Shown: in pieces, positions 1 to 6,829 of the stretch
Numbering within the stretch: position 1 is the first letter of the stretch
Layout of the letters: each line of letters opens with the position of its first letter
From: CBCXVS01 sp965178525
GTDB lineage: Bacteria > Tectomicrobia > Entotheonellia > Entotheonellales > Entotheonellaceae
Direction of reading: 5' to 3'
NCBI GenBank assembly: GCA_965178525.1
Contig: CBCXVS010000233.1
Span: 1-12,168, forward strand
DNA length: 12,168 bases
The notes under the pieces: model-generated
Told to the model about the DNA's origin: nothing
The model's database searches: none
What the model saw: only the letters and a program-made list of their open reading frames with translations
Translations under genes and position numbers: made by a program

Positions 1-86
1 AAGGTCGATTCGTTTCAGGCTTTTGAGTTTTTATTTCAACAAGTTGTCGCCGAATCACGGGAGGAACTTCGGACTAGACATGCCGC

Positions 87-119
87 AAACGGGGCTTTAC
101 AATGCCCCTCTGTCCGTTT
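87..119. other. Stem-loop in the leader of the first gene
   Basis: Two overlapping inverted repeats lie 50-85 bases upstream of the first gene. AAACGG (87-92) pairs with CCGTTT (114-119), and GGGGC (91-95) pairs with GCCCC (104-108) around an 8-base loop. No T-run follows, so it is not a textbook rho-independent terminator. It could be a leader hairpin, the end of an upstream transcript, or chance. Bases 1-144 are open in frame 1 on the plus strand, so the tail of an upstream gene is possible, but the roughly 47 residues resemble nothing I recognise. Confidence 0.3.
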
Positions 120-171
120 ACTGAATATCCTACGATTGTATTGATCAACAGAACCACAGAGGAGAGGGAGC

Positions 172-1254
172 ATGTTTGATTGCCGTGCCGTGACCGTCCT
201 ATTGGTGTTGGGATGCGTTCTCGGGCTGGCCCAACCAAGCGCCGGCCAGGGCAACGCCCCAACCGACGGCGTTTTATTCAACGACGTCCATTTTCATCTG
301 GCCAACTACGTCCAGAGAGGGTTGACCGCCAAACAACTCCTCGAGCGGATGGGCGACAAGGCCGGGCGCGTGGCGCTGTTCGGCATCCCGCTGCAGCAGA
401 AATGGGATTACTTCGTCTCCGGCGACCGGGAGCCCACCTATTATCTACATTCGGACGCATCATTATACTACTATTCGATGGTCGACGCGATCATCGCGTC
501 GGAGTATCTCGGGCTGTCGGACGAACAGAAAAAGCGCTTTGACCCGATGATCACTGGCTTTAACCCGACCGATATGCATGCGGTCGATCATATCAAGCTT
601 CTCTTGAAGATGTATCCAGGGGTGTTCTCGGGGATCGGCGAGTTCAGCGTCCACAAGGAGTTCGTCTCGCCGAAGATCACGGGGCATACCGCCAGTCTTG
701 AAAACAAGGCGCTCGACGCGATCCTGACGTTGGCGGGCGAGATCGGATTGCTGGTAATCCTGCACAACGACATCGGTATGGTTCGGCCTCTGTCCGGCGA
801 CCGGCCGGCGCATTTCGATCAGCTCAAGGAGCTGTTCCGCCGCCATCCCAATACCCGGATCATCTGGGCGCACACCGGGCTTGGCCGCTTCGTCAGTCCC
901 AGGCCGAATCACTTGGCGTTGCTCGAGGAATTCACTGGTGACCAAGCATTTTCGCATATCTACTTCGATATTTCGTGGGACGAGGTGGCGAGATGGATCG
1001 TCAAAGACGACGAGACGGTGAAGGCGTGGGCCGCGTTCCTCAACAAGTACCCGGACCGGTTTCTGTTTGGCACCGATTCGGTCGCGCCCAAGGATCAGGC
1101 CGCATACCTGGGACCGTACTACGTGTACAATCCACTATGGGAGATCCTTGACCCGGCCGTATCCAAGCAGGTCCGTCTGACCAACTACGAACGGTTGTTC
1201 GACGCGGCCAACGAGAAGGTGCGCGCCTGGGAAGCGCGCAACAGAACACGTTAA
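172..1254 (+). CDS. Exported amidohydrolase (metal-dependent TIM-barrel hydrolase)
   Basis: This 360-residue protein appears to be an amidohydrolase-2 type (COG2159-like) hydrolase. The N-terminus has a hydrophobic stretch (about residues 7-20) followed by QPSAGQG, which looks like a Sec signal peptide cleaved near residue 26, so the enzyme probably acts outside the cytoplasmic membrane. Metal-site motifs appear in the expected order: HFH at 40-42, GEF near 157, LHND with H198, AHTG with H234, and GTD with D302. The C-terminal LTNYERLFD matches the terminal helix where this family often has N-x-x-R-L-F. The start is set by a purine-rich ribosome binding site (GAGGAGAGGGAG, 160-171) abutting ATG. 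The substrate cannot be deduced; family members include hydrolases and decarboxylases. It stands alone, convergent with the toxin-antitoxin pair downstream. The family call is firm and the reaction unknown. Confidence 0.85.
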   Translation: MFDCRAVTVLLVLGCVLGLAQPSAGQGNAPTDGVLFNDVHFHLANYVQRGLTAKQLLERMGDKAGRVALFGIPLQQKWDYFVSGDREPTYYLHSDASLYYYSMVDAIIASEYLGLSDEQKKRFDPMITGFNPTDMHAVDHIKLLLKMYPGVFSGIGEFSVHKEFVSPKITGHTASLENKALDAILTLAGEIGLLVILHNDIGMVRPLSGDRPAHFDQLKELFRRHPNTRIIWAHTGLGRFVSPRPNHLALLEEFTGDQAFSHIYFDISWDEVARWIVKDDETVKAWAAFLNKYPDRFLFGTDSVAPKDQAAYLGPYYVYNPLWEILDPAVSKQVRLTNYERLFDAANEKVRAWEARNRTR

Positions 1255-1324
1255 CAAACGCGCAGGGACCGCGTCGGTGCCTGACGACATCGCGCCTGAC
1301 GAATCGGCCCGAAGAGGCAGGGAA

Positions 1325-1385
1325 AATCAGGGACAGGTCACGTTTTCACGGATTTGGAAAAGGGTCTGCCCCGGATTCTCCCTGA
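1325..1385. repeat. Imperfect palindromic element between convergent genes
   Basis: AATCAGGGACAG (1325-1336) and CTGCCCCGGATT (1366-1377) are inverted copies matching at 10 of 12 positions. A second inverted pair, TCAGGGA (1327-1333) and TCCCTGA (1379-1385), is perfect and uses an overlapping left arm, so two alternative foldings exist. The GGGACAGGTCACGTTTTC stretch resembles motifs I associate with ends of IS200-like/RAYT-mobilised palindromes, but this is from memory. No transposase gene lies nearby. It may be a REP-like remnant or serve transcription ending between the two convergent units. No T-tract is seen. Confidence 0.4.
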
Positions 1386-1398
1386 CAACCCACTTAAT

Positions 1399-1641
1399 CT
1401 AGCGTTCATCACCTGGTAATACCGGACCCGCTTGCTGCTTGATTTTGTCGAGCACGGCCAGAAAATCCCGTGCATTTGCCTCCGATGCCCGCTCACGAAA
1501 GTAGGTCTCCGTGCGCAGGGCGGCGATTTTCTCAGCAATGGCCATGACGAACAATTGATTCAATGAGGTGTGCTCGGCCTTCGCCAGCTCCTTGGCCTCT
1601 GCAAAGAGGGAGTCCGGCAGTCGCAAAGCGTATTGACTCAT
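1399..1641 (-). CDS. Ribbon-helix-helix antitoxin (HicB/Arc-like)
   Basis: This 80-residue protein is the probable antitoxin of the upstream PIN toxin. The N-terminal SQYALRLPDSLFAEAKELA has the alternating beta strand followed by a helix typical of ribbon-helix-helix DNA-binding proteins. TSLNQLFVMAIAEKIAAL forms the second helix and matches the SLNQ...A-AEK-AAL pattern of antitoxins paired with PIN toxins. The C-terminal half (about 50-80) is charged and would be the toxin-neutralising tail. A GGAGG site (1653-1657 on this strand) lies 11 bases before the ATG, inside the end of the toxin frame. If the toxin frame were intact, its TGA would overlap this ATG as ATGA, the usual translational coupling. 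It probably represses its own operon by binding the repeats around 2057-2096. Its reading frame is complete, unlike the toxin's. Confidence 0.8.
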   Translation of the reverse strand: MSQYALRLPDSLFAEAKELAKAEHTSLNQLFVMAIAEKIAALRTETYFRERASEANARDFLAVLDKIKQQAGPVLPGDER

Positions 1642-2061
1642 AACGGATGTAACCTCCGCAGGAAAGCGCCCGGCCGCAAGATATCGATGCCGAACCTGGC
1701 GGCCTGAGGGCTAAAATCCCGCTCGTTCAGTGTCACGATCGCCTCGGCGCCCATTTACCGCCACTTCCAAAACCATGTCATCTTTAGGGTCCTGCAAATG
1801 GGGACGCCATAGAAAAAAGATCGCTTGGGGCGTTCCGCAAGCAGCTATCGTATTGAGCAGGGTATCGATCTCCTGAAGACTCAGGTGATGCTGAGCGCGG
1901 ATGTCATCGCGCTTTAAAACATCCTCATATTCCAACATCAAAGGCACAGACAAGAGCGCCTCGAAGCGACGCTGAGGCATCATCTCAAGTAGTTGAAACG
2001 AAGCGCCAAACGGACTTAGAGCGCCAGCCACTACGACATTGGTATCCAGGACAATGATCAT
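1638..2061 (-). pseudogene. PIN-domain toxin (RNase), frameshifted near its C-terminus
   Basis: The protein starts MIIVLDTNVVVAGAL, the first strand of a PIN ribonuclease with the catalytic Asp in LDTN (D6). It continues through LMLEYEDVL (second acidic residue) to DPKDDMVLEVAVN (third acidic cluster). This matches the 'putative toxin-antitoxin component, PIN family' (COG1569). After VAVN the frame goes wrong and stops at 1711. Moving to another frame at about 1755 restores GAEAIVTLNERDF and then FGIDILRPGAFLRRLHPL, the conserved family ending, with TGA at 1638-1640. The family usually reads VNAGAEAIVT, so two bases appear to be missing. The broken product (116 residues) lacks the last acidic residue and the final strand, so it is probably inactive. 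The restored protein would be about 141 residues. No homopolymer longer than three sits at the break, so a sequencing error is possible but not strongly suggested. Confidence 0.8.
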
Positions 2062-2096
2062 ATCAAGTATGATATCAAAGAAGGGACGAATATCAA
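2057..2096 (-). promoter_or_regulatory. Toxin-antitoxin promoter and operator; leaderless start
   Basis: On the minus strand, TTGATA (2096-2091) and TATCAT (2074-2069) each differ from the sigma-70 -35 and -10 consensus at one base and are 16 bases apart. Only seven bases separate the -10 box from the toxin ATG (2061), so transcription should begin at or within a base or two of that ATG, giving a leaderless mRNA. No Shine-Dalgarno sequence is seen before this start. A perfect inverted repeat, ATCATA-5-TATGAT (2057-2073), covers the start codon and the -10 box. ATATCAA occurs three times in direct orientation (2060-2066, 2072-2078, 2090-2096). These are plausible operator sites for the ribbon-helix-helix antitoxin. 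Confidence 0.6.
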
Positions 2097-2256
2097 ACTG
2101 TATACGTTACGTCACGCCATAAGCCCGATCTCTCCTAAGCGTTTTTTGTTGTTGTCTGGCCGTTAGTTTTGTGCTTTGATGCCGATCACGCGGCGTCTCC
2201 CTTAACGGGGTTGGTCGCGGCGATTTGGGTTTGGCGAATCCGCGCGAGAGGAAACC

Positions 2257-2586
2257 ATGGGGTGCATGATGCATAACGCCATCGACTCGACGGTGCAGGA
2301 TGTCATTCGGGGCGCCCTCAGCGCCTGGGGAGCCCTGGATAGCTCGATGTTTCTACAAGCGGGTGAGCGGGCCGGCACGGTCGACATTCACGACGGTTCT
2401 GGCCGGATCATCGCATCGGTGCGGCGAGACGCATCGCCCATCGGGCAGGTCTGGTCTGTTGAGCTTGGCAACCGGCGCCAACGCGTTTTTCCGTCCGTCG
2501 TGACCGCGCTTCGATATCTGCGGGGCCATATCTGCCCGGAACTCGAAACGGGCCGGGTGCTGTTTGGGCAAAGCGAGAACCGATGA
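2257..2586 (+). CDS. Hypothetical 109-residue protein, first gene of the CobW-hydantoinase unit
   Basis: I do not recognise this protein. It is soluble, with no signal peptide or membrane helix. The N-terminal 35 residues look helical. The middle (about 38-90) alternates short strands, with VDIHDGSGRIIASVRRD and QVWSVELGNRRQRVFPS, suggesting a small beta-rich fold, followed by a helix TALRYLRGHI. There is no cysteine pair or obvious catalytic motif. ATG 2257 is supported by GAGAGG at 2246-2251; ATG 2269 is a weaker alternative. Its TGA overlaps the start of the GTPase gene (ATGA, 2583-2586), so the two are translationally coupled and the coding call is strong even without homology. By position it may assist metal delivery or the hydrolase two genes on, but that is inference. 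Confidence 0.65.
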   Translation: MGCMMHNAIDSTVQDVIRGALSAWGALDSSMFLQAGERAGTVDIHDGSGRIIASVRRDASPIGQVWSVELGNRRQRVFPSVVTALRYLRGHICPELETGRVLFGQSENR

Positions 2587-3575
2587 ACGCGCGTATTCCT
2601 TTGACCGTTGTCACCGGATTTCTGGGCAGTGGCAAAACCACCATCGTGCGCGAGTTTTTACGCCGGCCGGGATTGCAGAACACCGCTGTGATCATCAACG
2701 AGTTCGGTGAAATCGGTATCGATCACGACCTGATCGAATCCAGCCGTGAGGATCTGATCTCGCTGAGTACCGGTTGCCTATGCTGTGCCATGCAAGGGGA
2801 TCTGGCGAATACGGTACGGCGGCTGCTGGCGGTGGCCGCAAGCGGGAGGGCGCCTGGTTTTGACCGAATCCTGCTTGAAACATCCGGCATGGCGGACCCG
2901 GCGCCCATTCTGCAGACGGCAATCGTGGATTCCTTTCTGTCGGCGACTGTGGAGATCGTCCATGTGGTCGTCACCGTTGATGCGCTGAATGGGCCGGCGG
3001 TGCTCCATCATTACGACGAAGCGCGGCGTCAAGTGGCGCTTGGCGACCGGGTGCTGATTACCAAGTCCGATCTCGATGCGGGTGCCGGTGAAGCCGCGGC
3101 GCATGCCGTGCGTATCTATCGTCCGGATGTGGCGCTCGGTAAAAGTGTGAACGGCGACGTCGCACCGGAGCTGTTATTCGCGCCGGTCGAGCACCGAACC
3201 GCATGGCAATCGGTGCTCAGCGAGCCGGCCGGCCACCCTGGCGCGCATGACGCGACCGTTGCCACGGTATCGCTGCGTCTCAACGCACCCATGCATGCGG
3301 TCGCCCTGACTTTGTTTCTCCAGGCGCTGGCCGAAAATTGTGGCCCCGATTTGCTTCGGGTGAAGGGCATCGTCTCGATCCGGGAAAGCCCGGAGACACC
3401 GGCCGTCGTGCACGGCGTGCAACATGTCTTTCACCCGATTGAATGGCTTGAGCAGTGGCCGTCGGCGGATCGAGCATCGCGGTTTGTGTTGATCGGGCGC
3501 CGTTTGGATGTCGCTTGGCTCAACTTGATGCTGCGGACGATTGAGGAAGAAGTCGAGTGTGCAACTCGACCATAA
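2583..3575 (+). CDS. CobW/COG0523-family metallochaperone GTPase
   Basis: This 330-residue G3E-family GTPase belongs to the group that inserts or traffics metals such as zinc, iron and cobalt. Visible motifs are the Walker A loop GFLGSGKTT (12-20), NEFGE (39-43), the metal-binding CLCC (65-68, the CxCC signature), the Walker B/switch region ETSGMADP (99-106) and TVDA (131-134). The guanine-specificity motif reads TKSD (160-163) rather than NKxD. The C-terminal third (from about residue 225: VATVSLRLNAPMHAVALTLF, then LLRVKGIVSI and VHGVQHVFHP) is the CobW C-terminal domain. No His-rich metal-storage insert is seen. The gene overlaps the preceding small gene by ATGA and sits 16 bases before the zinc hydrolase, so it is likely a dedicated metal-insertion factor for that enzyme rather than part of cobalamin synthesis. 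No other cobalamin genes or cobalamin riboswitch are visible here. Confidence 0.88.
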   Translation: MNARIPLTVVTGFLGSGKTTIVREFLRRPGLQNTAVIINEFGEIGIDHDLIESSREDLISLSTGCLCCAMQGDLANTVRRLLAVAASGRAPGFDRILLETSGMADPAPILQTAIVDSFLSATVEIVHVVVTVDALNGPAVLHHYDEARRQVALGDRVLITKSDLDAGAGEAAAHAVRIYRPDVALGKSVNGDVAPELLFAPVEHRTAWQSVLSEPAGHPGAHDATVATVSLRLNAPMHAVALTLFLQALAENCGPDLLRVKGIVSIRESPETPAVVHGVQHVFHPIEWLEQWPSADRASRFVLIGRRLDVAWLNLMLRTIEEEVECATRP

Positions 3576-3591
3576 CGGGGAGAGTATAGAT

Positions 3592-5016
3592 ATGTTTGAT
3601 ATGATGATTCGCGGGGGAACGGTTGTCGCTTCCCAAGGCGCTGGGAACTACGACGTGGCCATCAGCGGCGAAACGATCGCGGCCGTGACGGGGCCGGGTG
3701 CGATCGCCGATGATCAGGCGCGCCGCGTGATCGATGCGTCGGGCCAGATTGTCATGCCGGGCGGGATCGATCCGCACGTGCATTGCAAGTGGCACTTGCC
3801 GCTGCCCGACGGCACGGCAGGTTTTACCCAAGGTCCTGATGTCGTCAGCCGCGCCGCGCTGTTCGGTGGCACGACCACCATGATCGATTTTGCCGCGCGC
3901 ACGGAGGAAAAACCGCTGCGCCAGGTCATTGCGGAGCGGAATCAGGACTGGGCCGGGCAGTGCTATTGCGACTATGCTTATCATGTCATGTTGCTCGGCG
4001 ATATCGAGCCGGATGTCCTGGAGGAACTCGAAGAAGTGCTCACCGACGGCTATCCGACCGTCAAAATCTTCACCACCAACATCACGCCGAGCCGGGCGGG
4101 CCGCATGGTCCATTTCGGCGATATCTGGGAAGTGTTCAAAATCCTGACGCGTACCGGCGGCCTGGGCGTCATCCACGCTGAGGACAACGACCTCGTCATG
4201 CACATGTATAAAAAGCTGATCCGTGAAAACCGGGTCAGCTTTCACAATATGGCGGAAGTGCACAGCGCGCTGTCGGAAGATCTCTCCTTCCGCCGCGTCC
4301 TGCGCCTGGCGGAAGCCGAGCGGACGCCGCTCTATATGATGCATGTCAGCGCCGGAACCGGCGTGAAGGCGATTCGCGAGGCGCGGGCCAAGGGGCAGCC
4401 GATCTACGGGGAAACCTTGCATCAGTACATGCTGTACACGTCGGAGGACTACCAGCGTCCGAATGGTCAAATTTATCACACCTATCCGTCGCTCAAGTCG
4501 CCTGCCGATCGGGCTGAACTTTGGGCTGGTACGCTGGACGGCTCGATTAATTCGGTGGCCACGGATGAGATCTGTTGCACGTTGCGCACCAAAACCGTCG
4601 GCAACCGCATCGACGACACGACTGGTGGCAATGCCGGGGTCGAGCCGCGTATTGGCGTGATGTATCACGAGATGGTGACGCAGCGGGGCTACGCCCTAGA
4701 GCGGTTTGTCGATCTGGTCTCAACCAATGCGGCGCGGATCATGGGTCTGTATCCGCGCAAGGGCGCCATCGCCGCCGGTAGTGACGCGGATATTGCCATT
4801 TTGGATCCGACGATCCAAAAAACCGTCCGAGTCGAGGACCTGCACGAGACGGATTACAGTCCCTGGGAGGGGCATCCCATTAGCGCGTGGCCGGTGGTTA
4901 CGATCTTGCGCGGCAAAGTCGTGGTAGAGAATGGCGAGTTCCACGGGGCGCTGACGGATGGCCAATATTTGAAGCGCTTGATCCCGGAAGCCATTCGCAG
5001 CAGCCCGGCGCTTTAA
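3592..5016 (+). CDS. Hydantoinase/dihydropyrimidinase-family amidohydrolase
   Basis: This 474-residue cyclic amidohydrolase would open five- or six-membered cyclic imides or ureides (hydantoins, dihydropyrimidines or relatives) in the cytoplasm. The binuclear metal site is complete: GGIDPHVHC with H62 and H64, the lysine expected to be carbamylated in TVKIF (K158), HAED (H195), HVSAGTG (H251) and ATDE (D325). C-terminal landmarks are VSTNAARIMGLYPRKGAI and GSDADIAILDP. Active-site loops differ from textbook D-hydantoinases: the tyrosine a few residues after the carbamylated lysine is absent (FTTNIT here), and the usual DHCPF reads DEICC, so the substrate is uncertain. ATG 3592 is chosen over an upstream TTG at 3541 because GGGGAGAG (3577-3584) lies just before it and the protein then begins at the family's first strand (MFDMMIRGGTVV). 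It follows the GTPase by 16 bases, as in an operon. Confidence 0.85.
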   Translation: MFDMMIRGGTVVASQGAGNYDVAISGETIAAVTGPGAIADDQARRVIDASGQIVMPGGIDPHVHCKWHLPLPDGTAGFTQGPDVVSRAALFGGTTTMIDFAARTEEKPLRQVIAERNQDWAGQCYCDYAYHVMLLGDIEPDVLEELEEVLTDGYPTVKIFTTNITPSRAGRMVHFGDIWEVFKILTRTGGLGVIHAEDNDLVMHMYKKLIRENRVSFHNMAEVHSALSEDLSFRRVLRLAEAERTPLYMMHVSAGTGVKAIREARAKGQPIYGETLHQYMLYTSEDYQRPNGQIYHTYPSLKSPADRAELWAGTLDGSINSVATDEICCTLRTKTVGNRIDDTTGGNAGVEPRIGVMYHEMVTQRGYALERFVDLVSTNAARIMGLYPRKGAIAAGSDADIAILDPTIQKTVRVEDLHETDYSPWEGHPISAWPVVTILRGKVVVENGEFHGALTDGQYLKRLIPEAIRSSPAL

Positions 5017-5040
5017 GTGCCTGGGCATCATGACCTTTAG

Positions 5041-5066
5041 ATATTTCTCCAGGGGAAAGATATAAA
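5041..5066. promoter_or_regulatory. Possible operator palindrome with TATAAA box before the dehydratase
   Basis: A 23-base palindrome (5041-5063, ATATTTCTCC / GGGGAAAGATAT around a central G at 5052) pairs at 8 of 11 arm positions. It overlaps a TATAAA box (5061-5066) that could be a -10 element, although the -35 side is weak. It lies about 30 bases before the dehydratase start. The arrangement is what a repressor operator on a sugar-acid gene would look like, and it suggests the dehydratase can be transcribed separately from the hydantoinase unit. No regulator gene is visible in the window. Confidence 0.3.
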
Positions 5067-5095
5067 TTTCATTTTGCTTCAGTACTTAAACGCCA

Positions 5096-6829
5096 ATGGA
5101 GAAGATCGTGGCACATTCTGAACACCTACGCAGCCATCGTTGGTTTGGCCCCGACGACTTGCGTTCCTTTGGCCATCGCTCCCGGTTGAAAGGCATGGGA
5201 TTTGCCGACGAAGATTATCTCGGCAAGCCAGTGATCGGTATCCTCAACACCTGGAGCGATCTTAATACCTGTCATTCGCACCTGCGAGAGCGGGCCGAAG
5301 AGGTGAAACGCGGCGTTTGGCAGGCAGGCGGATTTCCGGTCGAAGTCCCGGTCATGTCGTTGGGCGAAATGTTAATGAAGCCTACTACGATGCTGTATCG
5401 CAACCTGTTGTCCATGGAAACGGAAGAGACCATTCGTTGCCACCCATTGGATGGGGCGGTGCTGATGGGCGGCTGTGACAAAACCACCCCGGCCCTGCTG
5501 ATGGGGGCGATATCGGCCAATATTCCCGCCATCTTTTTGCCGTGTGGGCCGATGCTCATCGCGCGCTGGGGCAAAGAAACCTTAGGCAGTGGTAGCGATG
5601 CCTGGAAATATTGGGCCGAGCGCTGCGCCGGCAACTTGGATGACGAATCTTGGACGCAAATTGAAAATAGCATCGCCCGATCACCCGGCCACTGCATGAC
5701 CATGGGTACCGCCTCGACCATGGGCGCTATTGCCGAAACGTTGGGCATGACGCTGCCCGGCGCCTCATCCATTCCCGCCGTGCTCTCCGAACATTCTCGC
5801 ATGGCCACGGCCGTGGGCCGGCGCGCGGTCGAGATGGCTTGGCAGGATTTAAAGCCGAGGGACATCCTGACTGCAGACTCCTTTGACAATGCGATCACCG
5901 CCAGTATGGCCATTGGCGGTTCAACCAATGCGATCGTTCACGTCATTGCCATGGCGGGCCGGGCCTGCATCAAACTGGACCTGGAACGTTTTGATGAACT
6001 CTCTCGCCGCACGCCGGTGATTGCCAATGTGCGGCCCTCCGGCAAGCATTACTTGATGGAGGATTTTTACAACGCCGGCGGCCTCAAAGCACTGCTGTGG
6101 CAGTTGCGCGATCGGTTGCATTTGGACTGTGCGACGGTGACCGGGAAGACGCTCGGCGACAACATCGCGGGTTCCGAAATCATCGACGACGATGTGATTT
6201 TGCCCCTCGATAAAGCCCTCTCTGAGGAAGGCGGTACCTTTGTTTTAAAAGGCAATTTGGCGCCAAACGGCAGTGTGGTCAAACCGGCAGCGGCGGATGG
6301 GCGGTTGATGCAGCACACGGGACCCGCCGTGGTCTTTGAAAACTATCCCGATCTCAAAGCCCGCTTGAACCGCGAGGACCTGGAAGTCACCCCCGATTCG
6401 GTATTGGTGTTAAAAAACGCCGGACCGCTGGGCGGGCCGGGCTTTCCGGAATGGGGCATGTTACCCATTCCGAACAAACTCTTGCAGCAAGGGGTGCGGG
6501 ACATGGTGCGCATTTCCGATGCGCGCATGAGCGGGACGAGCTATGGCATGTGTGTGCTTCACGTCTCGCCGGAAGCGCATGTGGGCGGGCCGCTGGCCTT
6601 TGTGCAAGATGGCGATCGGATCGAACTGGATGTCCCGGCGCGGCGGCTGCAGTTGCATGTCAGCCCGGAAGAACTGGCGCGTCGGCGGGCGAACTGGACG
6701 CCACCTGACATCCGGTATCCGCGTGGCTACGGGCAACTGTTTTCCCAACACGTGACGCAAGCGCACGAGGGTTGCGACTTTGATTTTTTGCACTATGGGG
6801 AGGACACGCCTGAGCCGGCCATTCATTAG
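5096..6829 (+). CDS. IlvD/Edd-family sugar-acid dehydratase (L-arabinonate dehydratase-like)
   Basis: This 577-residue enzyme removes water from an aldonic acid (such as L-arabinonate, D-xylonate or a relative) to give a 2-keto-3-deoxy acid, using an iron-sulfur cluster and Mg2+. Cluster cysteines are C59 (LNTCHSHLRE), C127 (GGCDKTTPA) and C200 (PGHCMTMGTASTMG). Probable Mg ligands are E91, D128, K129 (carbamylated in relatives) and E452. SDARMSGTSYG holds the catalytic Ser (about 479). From memory these positions agree almost exactly with the [2Fe-2S] L-arabinonate dehydratase of Rhizobium, and the N-terminal LRSHRWFGPDDLRSFGHRSR fits the sugar-acid branch rather than biosynthetic IlvD. ATG 5096 has no Shine-Dalgarno. 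GTG 5108, four codons later, has GGAG six bases before it and may be the true start. The exact sugar acid cannot be read from sequence, and dihydroxy-acid dehydratase remains a less likely role. Confidence 0.88.
   Translation: MEKIVAHSEHLRSHRWFGPDDLRSFGHRSRLKGMGFADEDYLGKPVIGILNTWSDLNTCHSHLRERAEEVKRGVWQAGGFPVEVPVMSLGEMLMKPTTMLYRNLLSMETEETIRCHPLDGAVLMGGCDKTTPALLMGAISANIPAIFLPCGPMLIARWGKETLGSGSDAWKYWAERCAGNLDDESWTQIENSIARSPGHCMTMGTASTMGAIAETLGMTLPGASSIPAVLSEHSRMATAVGRRAVEMAWQDLKPRDILTADSFDNAITASMAIGGSTNAIVHVIAMAGRACIKLDLERFDELSRRTPVIANVRPSGKHYLMEDFYNAGGLKALLWQLRDRLHLDCATVTGKTLGDNIAGSEIIDDDVILPLDKALSEEGGTFVLKGNLAPNGSVVKPAAADGRLMQHTGPAVVFENYPDLKARLNREDLEVTPDSVLVLKNAGPLGGPGFPEWGMLPIPNKLLQQGVRDMVRISDARMSGTSYGMCVLHVSPEAHVGGPLAFVQDGDRIELDVPARRLQLHVSPEELARRRANWTPPDIRYPRGYGQLFSQHVTQAHEGCDFDFLHYGEDTPEPAIH

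Noticed and set aside
1..144. Tail of an upstream gene in frame 1.
   Set aside because: The frame is open but the short residue string matches nothing I know, and the overlap with a hairpin suggests intergenic sequence. Only the left neighbour sequence could settle it.
463..957. A 164-codon open frame on the minus strand inside the amidohydrolase gene.
   Set aside because: It lies wholly antisense to a gene with strong motifs, lacks family resemblance, and reflects the GC-rich codon bias of the true gene.
2062..2256. A cobalamin or other metal riboswitch before the CobW unit.
   Set aside because: I looked for conserved riboswitch boxes and paired elements between 2100 and 2256 and found none; no strong hairpin or terminator is present.
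3520..4668. A 382-codon minus-strand open frame opposite the hydantoinase.
   Set aside because: Its translation is rich in His and Arg with no domain signal, and the opposite strand carries an intact metal-binding enzyme. It is a shadow frame.
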